DNA from: JBBDYG01 sp040901765
Lineage (GTDB): Bacteria > Planctomycetota > Planctomycetia > Pirellulales > Lacipirellulaceae
NCBI GenBank assembly: GCA_040901765.1
Contig: JBBDYG010000024.1
Location: 1-46,374, forward strand
Length of the DNA: 46,374 nucleotides
Direction of reading: 5' to 3'
Position 1 is the first letter of the stretch. Every line of letters starts with the position of its first letter. A model generated the notes under the pieces. That model was given only the letters and a program-made list of their open reading frames with translations, had not been told where the DNA came from and did no database searches. A program made the translations under genes and the position numbers. This document shows, one piece after another, positions 9,033 to 17,998 of this stretch.

Positions 9033-9902
9033 ATGGCAAGCAATCTGAAAGCAAGTGACGGCACGGGGCCTTTCGCCGACATCGAAACTCCATTGCCGCC
9101 GACTACGACGGAAAGCACGCGATGGATTCATCGAGCGGCCCTACTTATCTCTGCCGCGCTTTCGATCGCGCTGATTGCTATTTGGAGTGCTGGTAAAACG
9201 GAATGGATTCCACCGGTGCTCAGCGGCTCATTTCTGGCGCTCGTGCTGGGCGCGAACGGCCATCCAGGGCTACGAAGGTGGTCCTTCACGATCTGGATTG
9301 CAACCGCCATCGCGGAAGCGAACCTGGCCTTATCGGTGACACTCACTGCGATTTCGACCTTAACAGCGCCAATCGTTACGCCACTGATGATGAAGCTACT
9401 CGCGGGTGAAATGATTGAGATCGACGCGATCGACATGATGTGGGATCTGGTGAAGATGGTGCTGATTCCGGTCGTTGTCGGGCTGGCATTTCATCGCACG
9501 CTGGGGCGGATCGCTATGTGGAACCGGATCATGCCGGTGATTTCCATGATTGGCATCATTGTGATGACGCTGCTGACGATTTCCATGGGCCGCGACAACC
9601 TGCTGCGGCTTGGTGCATTGCTGATTCCCGCTTGCTTTCTGCACAGCACGATTGGATATGTTTTGGCTTATGGTGTGTGCAAGATTCTGCGACGCGAGGA
9701 GAACAATTGCCGCACGATTGCTTTCGAGGTGGGCATGCAGAATTCGGGCATGGCGGCCGGCTTGGCGGCGCAACTGAACCGAGTGGCAACACTCGGGCTT
9801 GCGCCGATCGTATTTGGGCCTGTAATGAACATTACGGCGTCTATATTGGCCAACTGGTGGCGTACGCACCCGGCTCCGGCGATTGTCGAGGAAACTTGGT
9901 GA
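9033..9902 (+). CDS. BASS-family (bile acid:Na+ symporter-like) transporter, N-terminal half eroded
   Basis: Membrane protein of 289 residues from the ATG at 9033. The C-terminal two thirds look like a normal BASS protein: ANLALSVTLTAISTLTAPIVTPL, a LVKMVLIPVVVGL helix, then FEVGMQNSGMAAGLAAQ, the conserved second crossover motif. The N-terminal part does not: after one or two helices the sequence jumps through GANGHPGLRRWSFTIW to IATAIAEANLALS, so about 50-70 residues (helices 2-4) and the usual C/G-P-G-G-xxSN crossover are absent. A shifted frame around 9270-9290 reads EGGPS, which suggests a deletion plus frameshift. It may be a pseudogene that still keeps the operon frame intact. It follows the lactonase-like gene by 5 bases. 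Confidence 0.6.
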   Translation: MASNLKASDGTGPFADIETPLPPTTTESTRWIHRAALLISAALSIALIAIWSAGKTEWIPPVLSGSFLALVLGANGHPGLRRWSFTIWIATAIAEANLALSVTLTAISTLTAPIVTPLMMKLLAGEMIEIDAIDMMWDLVKMVLIPVVVGLAFHRTLGRIAMWNRIMPVISMIGIIVMTLLTISMGRDNLLRLGALLIPACFLHSTIGYVLAYGVCKILRREENNCRTIAFEVGMQNSGMAAGLAAQLNRVATLGLAPIVFGPVMNITASILANWWRTHPAPAIVEETW

Positions 9903-11554
9903 AGACTCGCGCCCTCCAACACTTTCGCGCCAAGCTTGCCGAGCATCGTCCCGTCCTCGGTATTTGGGTAACGCTGGAATCGGCCTCGATTACCGAGATG
10001 GCCGTTGCACTGGGACTCGATTGGGTGGTCATCGATGCCGAGCACGGGCACCTTGATTGGAAGGAGATCAACGAGCACGTTCGCGCCGGCTTGCGGAGCG
10101 ACACCGTCGTGCTTGTTCGAATTGCCGAGCGCAGTACGGTGCTTACGAAACGGGCGCTTGATCTGGGAGCCGACGGAATCGTCATTCCCGGTATTGAATC
10201 GGTGGCCGCAGTCGAAGAGGCAGTGAAGGATTGCCTCTATCCGCCGGAAGGACGGCGCGGAATTGGGGCCGAGCGGGCGACGGCATGGGGACAGTGCCTG
10301 GCCGAGCACACGGCGGAGGCCAACGATCACGTGCTCCTGATACCAATGATCGAGAGCGTTGCGGCGATTCCACACGTGGCGGGAATGTGCCGAGTGCCAG
10401 AGGTGGACGCGATATTTTTCGGGCCAGCCGACTGGTCTGCCTCGGCCGGGCATCGTGGGCAATGGCAAGGCCCCGAAGTGGCCGAGCAAATACTGCAAAT
10501 GAAGGACGAAATCTGTCGCGCCGGCAAGCACTGTGGAGTGCTTTCGACGAACCTGGAAAACTTGCTCGAGCGGTGCGATCAGGGATTCAGAATGGTGGGG
10601 ATCGGTTCGGATTGCGGGTTGCTGCTGCGGTCGATGCACCAGGCCCTCCAATCGATGGGTCGCGACCGAGCAGCGGCGCCCAGCCTCGATCCGGCGGACG
10701 GACGCGCTGTACAATTGCCGCTTTCGCGTGTGCCCGCCCATTTTCAGCCCAATCGCAACGAGGTGATCACGCGACGGGGCAGCGGCAAGACTATCGAGCT
10801 TCAGCAGGGCGTCGTTTTTGAGGCGATGGTGGGAGATTTCAACTCGGCGCGCAATTTGACGACCGGGGTTGTTTTGCTTCAGCCCGAGTCGCGCCTCGAT
10901 TGCCACACGCACCCGTGCAGCGAATCAATTACGGTGTTGGCGGGGGAAGTGGAAGTTTGCGTGGAAGGCCGCGCCTACCGCCTGGGTCCGCTCGACAATA
11001 TTGCGATTCCGCGCTGGTTGCCACATGCTGCGCGGAACCCGAATACAGACTGCTCGGCACAATTGCACGTGGCATTGGCCGCGAGCCTTCCGGAGCGCGA
11101 ACTGGTGACATTTGCATTTCCACGCCGCGAAATGCCATCGGATTCGAGAGGCGTGCCGGGATGTGAGCGGGTGACACGCTTTCGATCCGCGAAACGTGCG
11201 TTTGGCGTTGGGCCCGGCGCCGAGTTTATCGACTACTTTAACGCTCAACTTATGCCGGGAATCGAAATGAGCGGCGGCTTTGGCCGATTTGCGACGGGAG
11301 GGCGCCTGCCGGCGCATATCCACGACTTCGACGAATCAATTTGCATTGTCGACTCAGACGCAACCTGCGTCGTCGAGGGCCGTCAATATCTGCTGAGCGA
11401 CTGCGCCACGGCGCTCGTGCCGCGCGGCCTCGTGCATTACTTCGAAAACCGGTCTTCCCATGCAATGGACATGATTTGGGTGTATGCCGGCCCGATGCCG
11501 GAGCGAATTGTTGTTGAATGCGACTTCCAGCGCGATGAGCCAAGTTGCGATTAA
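9899..11554 (+). CDS. HpcH/HpaI-type aldolase fused to a double cupin
   Basis: Protein of 551 residues starting at a GTG that overlaps the previous TGA by four bases. Residues 1-255 are a class II, metal-dependent HpcH/HpaI aldolase like 2-keto-3-deoxy-L-rhamnonate aldolase: WVVIDAEHGHLDW, LVRIAER, GADGIVIPGIES, RRGIGAERATAWG, IPMIESVAAI and FFGPADW are all visible. Residues about 275-551 hold two cupin barrels, the first with LDCHTHPCSESITVLAGEVEV, the second with LPAHIHDFDESICIVDS; both keep the His/Glu metal-type motif. The aldolase would split a 2-keto-3-deoxy acid into pyruvate plus an aldehyde. Bicupins of this kind are often sugar isomerases or sensors, so the fusion could couple two steps. 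I see no internal start that would separate them. Confidence 0.85.
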   Translation: MKTRALQHFRAKLAEHRPVLGIWVTLESASITEMAVALGLDWVVIDAEHGHLDWKEINEHVRAGLRSDTVVLVRIAERSTVLTKRALDLGADGIVIPGIESVAAVEEAVKDCLYPPEGRRGIGAERATAWGQCLAEHTAEANDHVLLIPMIESVAAIPHVAGMCRVPEVDAIFFGPADWSASAGHRGQWQGPEVAEQILQMKDEICRAGKHCGVLSTNLENLLERCDQGFRMVGIGSDCGLLLRSMHQALQSMGRDRAAAPSLDPADGRAVQLPLSRVPAHFQPNRNEVITRRGSGKTIELQQGVVFEAMVGDFNSARNLTTGVVLLQPESRLDCHTHPCSESITVLAGEVEVCVEGRAYRLGPLDNIAIPRWLPHAARNPNTDCSAQLHVALAASLPERELVTFAFPRREMPSDSRGVPGCERVTRFRSAKRAFGVGPGAEFIDYFNAQLMPGIEMSGGFGRFATGGRLPAHIHDFDESICIVDSDATCVVEGRQYLLSDCATALVPRGLVHYFENRSSHAMDMIWVYAGPMPERIVVECDFQRDEPSCD

Positions 11555-11665
11555 CGCCGTCTCGACGGAATGCCGGAAGTAACACCAGATTCAAACGCCG
11601 TGCAACATTGAGAAGTGAATCGAATCGAGTAGTGCAGACAACGGAAATCGAACAACAGGAATCAA

Positions 11666-12733
11666 ATGAGGCACAGCTTTCGAGTATCGTTTACCGCGGA
11701 TTTTTATGACGAGGGCGGCAAGCCGAGATATCGCGATTACGGGGCGACCCTGCTTGTCAACGCGCACCAAATGGAAGTGTGTCGGATTGAAGCGCATCGC
11801 GCAGAGATTGCGCCGGAACAGATTGAAGATGTTCAAGGAGTTATTGTGCTCTCGCCTCGCGTCACCGCGCGGACGTTGTCCGACAGCCAGAACCTGCTGG
11901 TAGTAAGTCGATTCGGGGTGGGATATGACGGAGTCGACGTCGTCGCCTGCACAGAGGCTGATGTGCTGCTGACGATTGCTCGGGGAGCGGTAGATCGTTC
12001 GGTCGCCGAGGCCACGGTCGGCTGGATGATTGCACTTACCCATCACATGCTCGTCAAAGATCGGCTCGTCCGTGAAGGACGTTGGGCTGATCGTTCATTT
12101 TATATGGGATCGGAGTTGCGAGATCGTACTCTCGGCGTGATTGGGTTTGGCGGCATTGGCCGAGCTTTGGTGCGGCTGCTTTCGGGTTTTAGTATGAAGA
12201 CACCTCTGGTGTTCGACCCACACGTCGACCACGACACGGCGGCTTCGCAAGGCGTTCAGCGTGTCGACCTGGAATCATTGCTCGCCGAGGCCGACTTTGT
12301 TTCGGTCAACTGTCCGCTCACCAACGAGACGATAAACCTGATCGGCTCCGCAGAGCTTGGATCGATGAAGCCATCCGCATTTCTGATCAACACAGCCCGC
12401 GGCGGCATCGTCGACGAAGACGCCTTGTTTAACAAATTGTCGGCAAGAGCAATCGCCGGGGCGGCCATCGATTGCTTCGACGGTGAGCCGCTCGTGGCAC
12501 CGCATCGGTTCGGCGCGCTCGATAATGTGCTATTGGCGCCACACTCGATCGCCTGGACGCATGAAATGTTTCGCGATATTGGTCGGGTAGCTTGTCAGGG
12601 CATGCTTGACGTTGCATGCGGTCGACGCCCTCACGGCGTCATAAATCCAGAGGTCTTCGACCGACCGCGATTCCGCGATAAATGGAACCGACTGAGAATT
12701 GCCGACGTGGAACGGCACGCTCAGCATGTCTGA
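11666..12733 (+). CDS. D-isomer-specific 2-hydroxyacid dehydrogenase
   Basis: NAD-dependent oxidoreductase of 355 residues. The Rossmann motif is LGVIGFGGIGRALV (about residue 156), followed by an acidic FDPHVD switch. The catalytic Arg lies in INTARGGIVDEDAL, and the Glu/His pair in DCFDGEPL and LLAPHSIAWTHE. The family interconverts 2-hydroxy acids and 2-keto acids; a role on an aldonic or glyceric-type acid from this operon is inferred. AGGA about eight bases before the ATG supports the start. It is the last gene of the operon; 112 bases separate it from the aldolase, so it might also have its own promoter. Confidence 0.9.
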   Translation: MRHSFRVSFTADFYDEGGKPRYRDYGATLLVNAHQMEVCRIEAHRAEIAPEQIEDVQGVIVLSPRVTARTLSDSQNLLVVSRFGVGYDGVDVVACTEADVLLTIARGAVDRSVAEATVGWMIALTHHMLVKDRLVREGRWADRSFYMGSELRDRTLGVIGFGGIGRALVRLLSGFSMKTPLVFDPHVDHDTAASQGVQRVDLESLLAEADFVSVNCPLTNETINLIGSAELGSMKPSAFLINTARGGIVDEDALFNKLSARAIAGAAIDCFDGEPLVAPHRFGALDNVLLAPHSIAWTHEMFRDIGRVACQGMLDVACGRRPHGVINPEVFDRPRFRDKWNRLRIADVERHAQHV

Positions 12734-13370
12734 TCGCTACTCAGAACAAATCAGTGTCGCGACATAGAGTGTGCGTGTGGCAAGATTCCACGTATTCTCA
12801 ATTCGTATCCTCATCCCGTTCAATAGATGCAAACCGCAAATCATCAGCGTGAACCGACAGCACGAGGGTTTCGTTTCCTTCTCCGGCATCCCAATCACTA
12901 GCAAACGGCACCTGTCAGACCGTGTGCTAATTCCATGTTACCCAACTCCGCAAGCCCGCCTCATACCTCCCCCACCGCGGCGGCTTATCGGGGCACACCT
13001 CACCTGCAAGCGCCAGCTTATTAAGCCATTTCTTCTGGCTCGGCCCGCTGCAACAGGCACAGAGCCTGCTTTGAGGAGTGGCGACTTCGCATAGCGGACA
13101 TACCTTCTAGTTTCCACGGCACGCGCGCTTACCGCCGACCTTCGCCCACGTCGCGCTCAGGCGCGATCTTTGGCCAACTTCGCCCCCTCGTCCGCTCCCC
13201 GCGGGGCCGCGACACGGGCGAACGTCGTGGTCCACGGGGCCTTGGAAAAAAGCTGCTAAATCTCGGCAAAACGATGCTTTTTCTGGCTTGAGCTTCTGGC
13301 GAACTCCTGGCTCATGTGTCACACGCGGGGCGACGATCGCCCCGCCAAACACTAAACGCGGAGCCCCACG
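12734..13370. other. gene-poor boundary of the mobile island
   Basis: No convincing gene. The open frame at 12771-13094 (+) has no domain and poor composition. Just before the amidoligase gene a perfect hairpin, CGGGGCGA-CGA-TCGCCCCG (13326-13344), is seen without a following T run. The G+C-rich, repetitive end of this stretch resembles the island rather than the operon to its left. Confidence 0.4.
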
Positions 13371-14231
13371 ATGAACGCCAGCGAGATTTCTTTTGGGATT
13401 GAATTCGAAACGACGCTTCCCAATCGGGACGACACGCCGATCGGCCCGTACCACAGCGGATACCAAGTCCCCTGGCTGCCGACGGGCTTGAAAGCAGAAA
13501 AAGATTCCAGCATCAAACCGACCACGCCTACTCGCAAGGGTTGCGAATTCGTCAGCCCGAAACTTCGCGGCGAAGCGGGGGTCGCCGAAGTCGAAGCGGC
13601 GCTCGACGCGTTGAGCGCCCACGGCGCGAAAGTGAATTCCAGCACTGGACTCCACGTAACTGTGGAATGGAACGGCGACGCGGCCGCCTTGGCGCGACTC
13701 ATATCGCTGGTCGGCAACCACGAGAAGGCCATCTTCGCCAGCACCGGAACCAGGCGCCGCGAAGAGACGACCTACACGAAGCAGATCAAACAATACGCCA
13801 ACAAAGACCAGGCCAAACAGCGGTGCGAAGCGGATCGCTACCACCTCCTCAATCTCACGCACCTCGCCCGCGGAAAGAACCGCATTGAATTCCGCGCGTT
13901 CGCCGGCACGCTCAACAAGACGAAGGTGCTCGGCTACCTGATGCTCTGCCTGGGGCTCGTAGAACTCGCGCTCAATACGACCCGCTGCTCCGACTGGGAT
14001 TACACGAAGCGGGAAGGGACCAAGAGCTGCTGGGATCGACCCGGCGCGGGCCACGGCGAAACGGAACTCAACCGCCTCTTCTACCGCTTGGGGTGGACCA
14101 AAGGCTGGTACAAGAGCGCGCTTCGCAACAAGACCTTCGGGCAGATCGGAACGCCCGACATGCGGGCCATCAAGGCCAAGCTTCTGAAACTCGCCCGCAA
14201 GTACGACGGGGCGGCACGGGTGGCCGCCTAA
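13371..14231 (+). CDS. amidoligase-like protein (putative amidoligase family)
   Basis: Protein of 286 residues. The opening ISFGIEFETTLP is the typical first strand of the putative amidoligase (glutamine-synthetase/COOH-NH2 ligase fold) family, and GCEFVSPKLRG, SSTGLHVTVEW, RYHLLNLTHL and RIEFRAFAGTLN match its later motifs. Members are predicted to join an amine to a carboxylate and are common on phages and mobile elements; the substrate is unknown. It lies between the sugar operon and two transposase genes and is likely cargo of the island. Its stop overlaps the start of the next small frame (TAATG). Confidence 0.75.
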   Translation: MNASEISFGIEFETTLPNRDDTPIGPYHSGYQVPWLPTGLKAEKDSSIKPTTPTRKGCEFVSPKLRGEAGVAEVEAALDALSAHGAKVNSSTGLHVTVEWNGDAAALARLISLVGNHEKAIFASTGTRRREETTYTKQIKQYANKDQAKQRCEADRYHLLNLTHLARGKNRIEFRAFAGTLNKTKVLGYLMLCLGLVELALNTTRCSDWDYTKREGTKSCWDRPGAGHGETELNRLFYRLGWTKGWYKSALRNKTFGQIGTPDMRAIKAKLLKLARKYDGAARVAA

Positions 14232-14308
14232 TGCGGAGTGGATCGATCGGGCACGTAAACGAACTGCTGTCCGAGATCGTGACCTTTCTCGGCGGCAATA
14301 ACGACTAA
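14231..14308 (+). CDS. very small hypothetical protein (25 residues)
   Basis: A 25-codon frame, MRSGSIGHVNELLSEIVTFL and five more residues, whose ATG overlaps the amidoligase stop and which ends 24 bases before the next small gene. The translational coupling is the only support; it could be a leader or simply chance. Confidence 0.3.
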   Translation: MRSGSIGHVNELLSEIVTFLGGNND

Positions 14309-14332
14309 CCCCAACCCATAGGAGCACGAACG

Positions 14333-14503
14333 ATGACCCTCGACGAACTGATCGACCGCCTCGAAGAGTACCGCGACGCGATGGGCGGCGACGCCGAAGT
14401 GCGGCTCATGACCCAATCGAACTACCCCTCCCCGTACACAACCCTCCTCGTGAATATACGCGCGAGAGCGCTTTTCGGAAGTGGAGAGAGGGCAGGGACT
14501 TAG
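14333..14503 (+). pseudogene. small conserved hypothetical gene, C-terminus probably lost at an insertion
   Basis: Frame of 56 residues opening MTLDELIDRLEEYRDAMGGD followed by AEVRLMTQSNYP, with GGAG at 14321-14324 as ribosome site. I recognise this opening from small planctomycete proteins that usually run on for another 30-50 residues. Here the sequence after YPSPYTTLL turns into arginine-rich residues and stops, next to the transposase region, so the 3-prime end was probably replaced by the element beginning near 14440-14500. Function unknown. Confidence 0.5.
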
Positions 14504-14580
14504 GGATTCCGAGTCCCTTTCGGTGGGTCTGATCGAACGCAACCGTTTACGAACTTTGCGATCTCAGCTTAACAGAAGCC

Positions 14581-14609
14581 GCGCTCTCGCGCGAGCGCCG
14601 AGAGAGCGC
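14581..14609. repeat. inverted repeat upstream of the transposase gene
   Basis: GCGCTCTC (14581-14588) and GAGAGCGC (14602-14609) can form an 8-bp stem. A related GCGAGAGCGC lies at 14462-14471. It could be part of the left end of the element, but I could not find a matching terminal repeat on the right. Confidence 0.35.
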
Positions 14610-14727
14610 TGGCTGGAACTCGCAAGGGCCGGAATTGGTCGGCCAACAGGTTTACAGCGGGGAATTGCGCTGTACAAAAAGGTTCACACCTCGTCGAGAA
14701 GCACTGATCAGCCAGGATCTTACCGCC

Positions 14728-15795
14728 ATGGAACGGCTTTTCCAGCCCCTGCTCTACCTGATTCCCCGCTGCAGCCGGAACGAACTCTTGCGGCAGATCG
14801 AATTCCTCCAGGCTGAGAACCAGCTCCTGCGAGGCCGGGTTCCCAAGAAGACAATTATATTGAAGCCCGAGGAGCGAAAGCGGCTGCTGGAATTGGGGAA
14901 GGCTGTTGGCCCGGCGCTGCGGCACCTGATCACGATCGTCAGTTATGGAACGTTCCTCAAATGGCGGCGCGACGAGAGGAACCAGGCTCCGGCCAAGGCG
15001 ATTGGCCGCCGAAAGACGGCGGCCGAGATCGAGCAACTCGTATTAAAACTCGCTCGCGAAACGGGCTGGGGCTATACCCGCATCTTGGGAGAACTCCGGA
15101 AACTCGGCATCCAGAAGATTTCGCGGCAGACGGTCGTCAACATCCTCAAGCGGGCCGAACTGGAACCTGGCCCCCGGCGCGGACCGGGCACCTGGGACGG
15201 ATTCCTGAAGATGCACGCGGAGACGCTCTGGCAGTGCGACTTCTTCTCGAAGCGCGTGATCACCAGATTCGGCCTGCGGCAAGTGTTTGCCCTGGTGTTC
15301 ATTCACGTGGGAACCCGTCGAGTCTTCGTGACACCGTCCACCTGCAAGCCGGATGCCCAGTGGGTCCAAGACCAAACGCGGGCGTTCTTTCGACATGGGG
15401 AGGAAACCGGGCTTTCTGCCAAGCTGATCATGCGGGACCGCGACTGCAAGTATTCGAACGGCTTTGACGACGTGGCAAAGTCTCACGGAGCCGAAGTGCG
15501 GCTGACGGCGTTTCGCTCGCCCAATGAAAACGCCTTCGTGGAACGGTTCGTACAGTCGATCAAGTTCGAATGCCTCGACCACTTCTTGGTCTTCGGCGAA
15601 ATGCACTTCGATTATCTCTGTCGCGAGTTCGTCGACTACTATCACGCCAACCGGCCGCATCAAGGGCTCGACAATCGGCTGATAATTCAGCGGCCGCCGC
15701 CAAGCGAAACAGCACCGACTGTGCCGGTCAGCCAAATCGAATGCCGGAAGCGCCTCGGCGGACTGCTTAAGAGCTACCACCGCGCCGCGGCCTGA
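14728..15795 (+). mobile_element. rve/IS3-like transposase (integrase core)
   Basis: DDE-type transposase of 355 residues in one frame. The N-terminus has a short helical segment (LLRQIEFLQAENQLL), then a helix-turn-helix region with GWGYTRILGELRKLGI, typical of IS3-type OrfB and related integrases. The catalytic acids are D171 (WQCDFF), D237 (MRDRDCKYS) and E272 (FVERFVQ), with 34 residues between the last two, as expected. The C-terminus holds YHANRPHQGLDNR. The ATG at 14728 has AGGA ten bases upstream; an in-frame earlier ATG at 14635 is less likely. It appears intact. Element ends and target duplication were not found. Confidence 0.85.
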
Positions 15796-15965
15796 GCATT
15801 TCAGTTAACCAGCCGCGGTCGTTGCTGCGCTGGTTTTGGAATCAGCCTCGCGCTGGACCGGCAAAGCTTCACCGGTTGCCGCAGTTTGCCAGTGTAGCGG
15901 TTGCGATTCTTGCGATGCGAAACCGCATTGAAGGTTTGATTGTCAAAGAACTTACGTCGCGATTA

Positions 15966-16640
15966 CTTGTTGTACAGGACGGTGGGGATTCGCTGCGGGA
16001 GTTCTGGAAGCGGCTGCGCGCCAGCGGGGCGAGGATCGATGCGGTGGCCACCGACATGTCGCCGGTCTACATCGACGCGGTGACCACCCATCTGCCCCGG
16101 GCCACGCTCGTGTTCGATCGCTTTCACGTGATGAAGCTCTTTAACGACAAGCTGTCGAACTTTCGCCGGGAATTGCACCGCGAAGCGACCGACCTGCTCC
16201 ACAAACAGGCGCTCAAAGGGACCCGCTGGCTGCTGCTCAAACGACCGGAGAACCTGGACGAAAAACGCAACGAACCGCAGCGGCTGGCCGAGGCCTTGAA
16301 GCTCAACGAGCCGTTGGCCACGGCTTACTATCTCAAGGAAGACTTGGCGGAGGTGTGGGAGCAGGAGGACGAGCAAACGGCCCAAGCCTTCCTCCTGGAC
16401 TGGATCGCTCAGGCCGAGTCGAGCGGCATTGGGATGTTCAATCAGTTCGCCAGAACGCTCCGCCTGCACGCGATCGGGATCCTCGCCTGGTACGACTACC
16501 CGATCTCCACCGGCCCGCTGGAAGGCGCCAACAACAAAATCAAAACCATGAAACGACAAGCCTACGGATTCCGTGACCCCGATTTCCTCCAACTCAAAAT
16601 CCTCGGCATCCACGAAACAAAATACGCTTTAGTCGGATGA
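15966..16640 (+). pseudogene. truncated ISL3-family transposase
   Basis: C-terminal half of an ISL3-type transposase. Readable family motifs are ATDMSPVYIDAV, RATLVFDRFHVMKL, STGPLEGANNKIKTMKRQAYG and the ending FLQLKILGIHE. The zinc-binding N-terminus, helix-turn-helix and the first catalytic Asp are missing: similarity begins only at about GGDSLREFWKRL. The frame stays open upstream to 15822, but that part does not look like this family. The truncation sits directly after the intact rve transposase, so one element probably inserted into or beside the other. Confidence 0.8.
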
Positions 16641-16723
16641 ACCTGAATTCAACGGTCTCGTCCTGATTCCACACCCCATATGGATGCACGGTCACATTGT
16701 CAGGTATCTGCAAACGTAACAGA

Positions 16724-17992
16724 TTACCGCAGACGGAGCACTTCGCGCTCGTAGTTTCGCACCGTCTCGAGCCAGGCCGCCCCGACGGGCGCTTCCTTAT
16801 GCAGGCAGTAATAATCCCACACGGCTCCCGCCGGCATCGTCTTCAATTCTTCCAGCATCGCCAACCGGCCCGTGTAATCGCCATTGTATTCCAACTCGCG
16901 CAGTTTGGCCGTTGGCTCGACGAGCGCCAAGAGCAACGCCTTAATTATCGCCCGCGTGCCGATGACCCACGCTGCAACGCGATTGATGCTTGCGTCGAAA
17001 TAGTCGAGCCCAATGTGGACGCGTCTCAAATAATCGCCTCGCACAAGCTCCTGCGCGATCGCTTCCAACTCATCGGACAAAACCGCCACGTGATCGCTGT
17101 CCCAGCGAATGCCGCGGCTCACGTGCAGTAAGATTTCCTCCAACCAGGTAAACACCGCCGAAAGTTTATCAGAGACCGTTTCGGTCGGATGAAAATGGCC
17201 TGTGTCAAGACACAGCAGCTTGTTGTGCCGCACCGCGTAGCCCAAATAGAACTCGTGCGAACCGACCACGTAGCTCTCCGACCCGATGCCGAACAACTTG
17301 GACTCGACCGCATCCAAATTATAACGTGGATCGATCGCTTCCGAAAATATGGCATCGAGCGATGCAGCGAGTCTTTCTCGCGGACCCTTGCGATCGATGG
17401 TTAGATCCTTGAATCCATCCGGAATCCACACGTTGGTAACACACGGCGTCCCCAAAGCTTGGCCTATCGCGGCCGCTATCTGTCGGCAGGCGATGCCGTG
17501 TTCAACCCAAAATTGACGAATCGACGGATCAAGGTGGGCGAGCGTGAAGCCGTCGTCTGCCATGGGATGCGAAAAGTACGTCGGGTTAAAGTCCATCCCG
17601 ATGCCTCGGGCCCTCGCCCAATCGATCCAGCCACGAAAATGCTCGGGAACGATTTCGTTTCGTTCAACTCGACGTCCGTGAGTCTCAGCATAGAAAGCGT
17701 GTAAATTAAAGCGATGCTGGCCGGGGATCAGCGACAATGCCATCTCGAAGTCGGACCGCAACTCATCCGGCGTGCGGGCCTTGCCAGGGTAGTTGCCCGT
17801 CACGGCCAACCCACCGCCCAGCCCCGTATCCGTATTTTCGAAGCCGCCGACATCGTCCCCCTGCCAGCAGTGAAGAGAGATGGGTATTCGCGCTAATCGC
17901 GCTAGTGCTGATTCCGTATCGACGCCAAGCACCGCATAGCGCTCCCGTGCCACTGCGTAGGCCCTTTCGATCGCTTGGCCATTGGTTCCCAT
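16724..17992 (-). CDS. rhaA: L-rhamnose isomerase
   Basis: Enzyme of 422 residues, normal for RhaA, converting L-rhamnose to L-rhamnulose in the cytoplasm with divalent metals. Diagnostic stretches are ISLHCWQGDDVGGFE near the N-terminus, NLHAFYAET, GMDFNPTYFSHP, WIPDGFKD, SHEFYLGYAVRHNK, LCLDTGHFHPTETVSDK and RWDSDHVAVLSDE; the last two hold the metal ligands. GAGGTGA about nine bases before the ATG is the ribosome site and lies inside the end of the decayed isomerase gene upstream, whose stop codon is six bases before this start. No rhamnulokinase or rhamnulose-phosphate aldolase was found in the window, so later steps must be elsewhere. It sits between an island and a decayed region but itself looks intact. 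Confidence 0.93.
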   Translation of the reverse strand: MGTNGQAIERAYAVARERYAVLGVDTESALARLARIPISLHCWQGDDVGGFENTDTGLGGGLAVTGNYPGKARTPDELRSDFEMALSLIPGQHRFNLHAFYAETHGRRVERNEIVPEHFRGWIDWARARGIGMDFNPTYFSHPMADDGFTLAHLDPSIRQFWVEHGIACRQIAAAIGQALGTPCVTNVWIPDGFKDLTIDRKGPRERLAASLDAIFSEAIDPRYNLDAVESKLFGIGSESYVVGSHEFYLGYAVRHNKLLCLDTGHFHPTETVSDKLSAVFTWLEEILLHVSRGIRWDSDHVAVLSDELEAIAQELVRGDYLRRVHIGLDYFDASINRVAAWVIGTRAIIKALLLALVEPTAKLRELEYNGDYTGRLAMLEELKTMPAGAVWDYYCLHKEAPVGAAWLETVRNYEREVLRLR

Positions 17993-17998
17993 GGCTGC

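Noticed and set aside
9440..9898. Upstream extension of the aldolase frame by 153 codons
   Set aside because: This part overlaps the transporter gene in another frame and has low-complexity composition; the GTG at 9899 begins exactly at the aldolase domain and overlaps the upstream stop.
9668..10912. Open minus-strand frame of 414 codons opposite the aldolase
   Set aside because: Shadow of the aldolase gene; no domain seen.
12771..13094. Plus-strand frame of 107 codons after the hydroxyacid dehydrogenase
   Set aside because: No ribosome site, no domain and unusual composition; treated as non-coding.
13107..14327. Long open frame on the minus strand (406 codons) opposite the amidoligase gene
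   Set aside because: It is the antisense shadow of a G+C-rich gene; composition is Arg/Ala/Val-rich without any domain, while the plus strand has clear family motifs.
15822..15965. N-terminal extension of the ISL3 transposase frame
   Set aside because: The frame is open but does not resemble the family N-terminus (no zinc-binding Cys or helix-turn-helix), so it was left out of the pseudogene.
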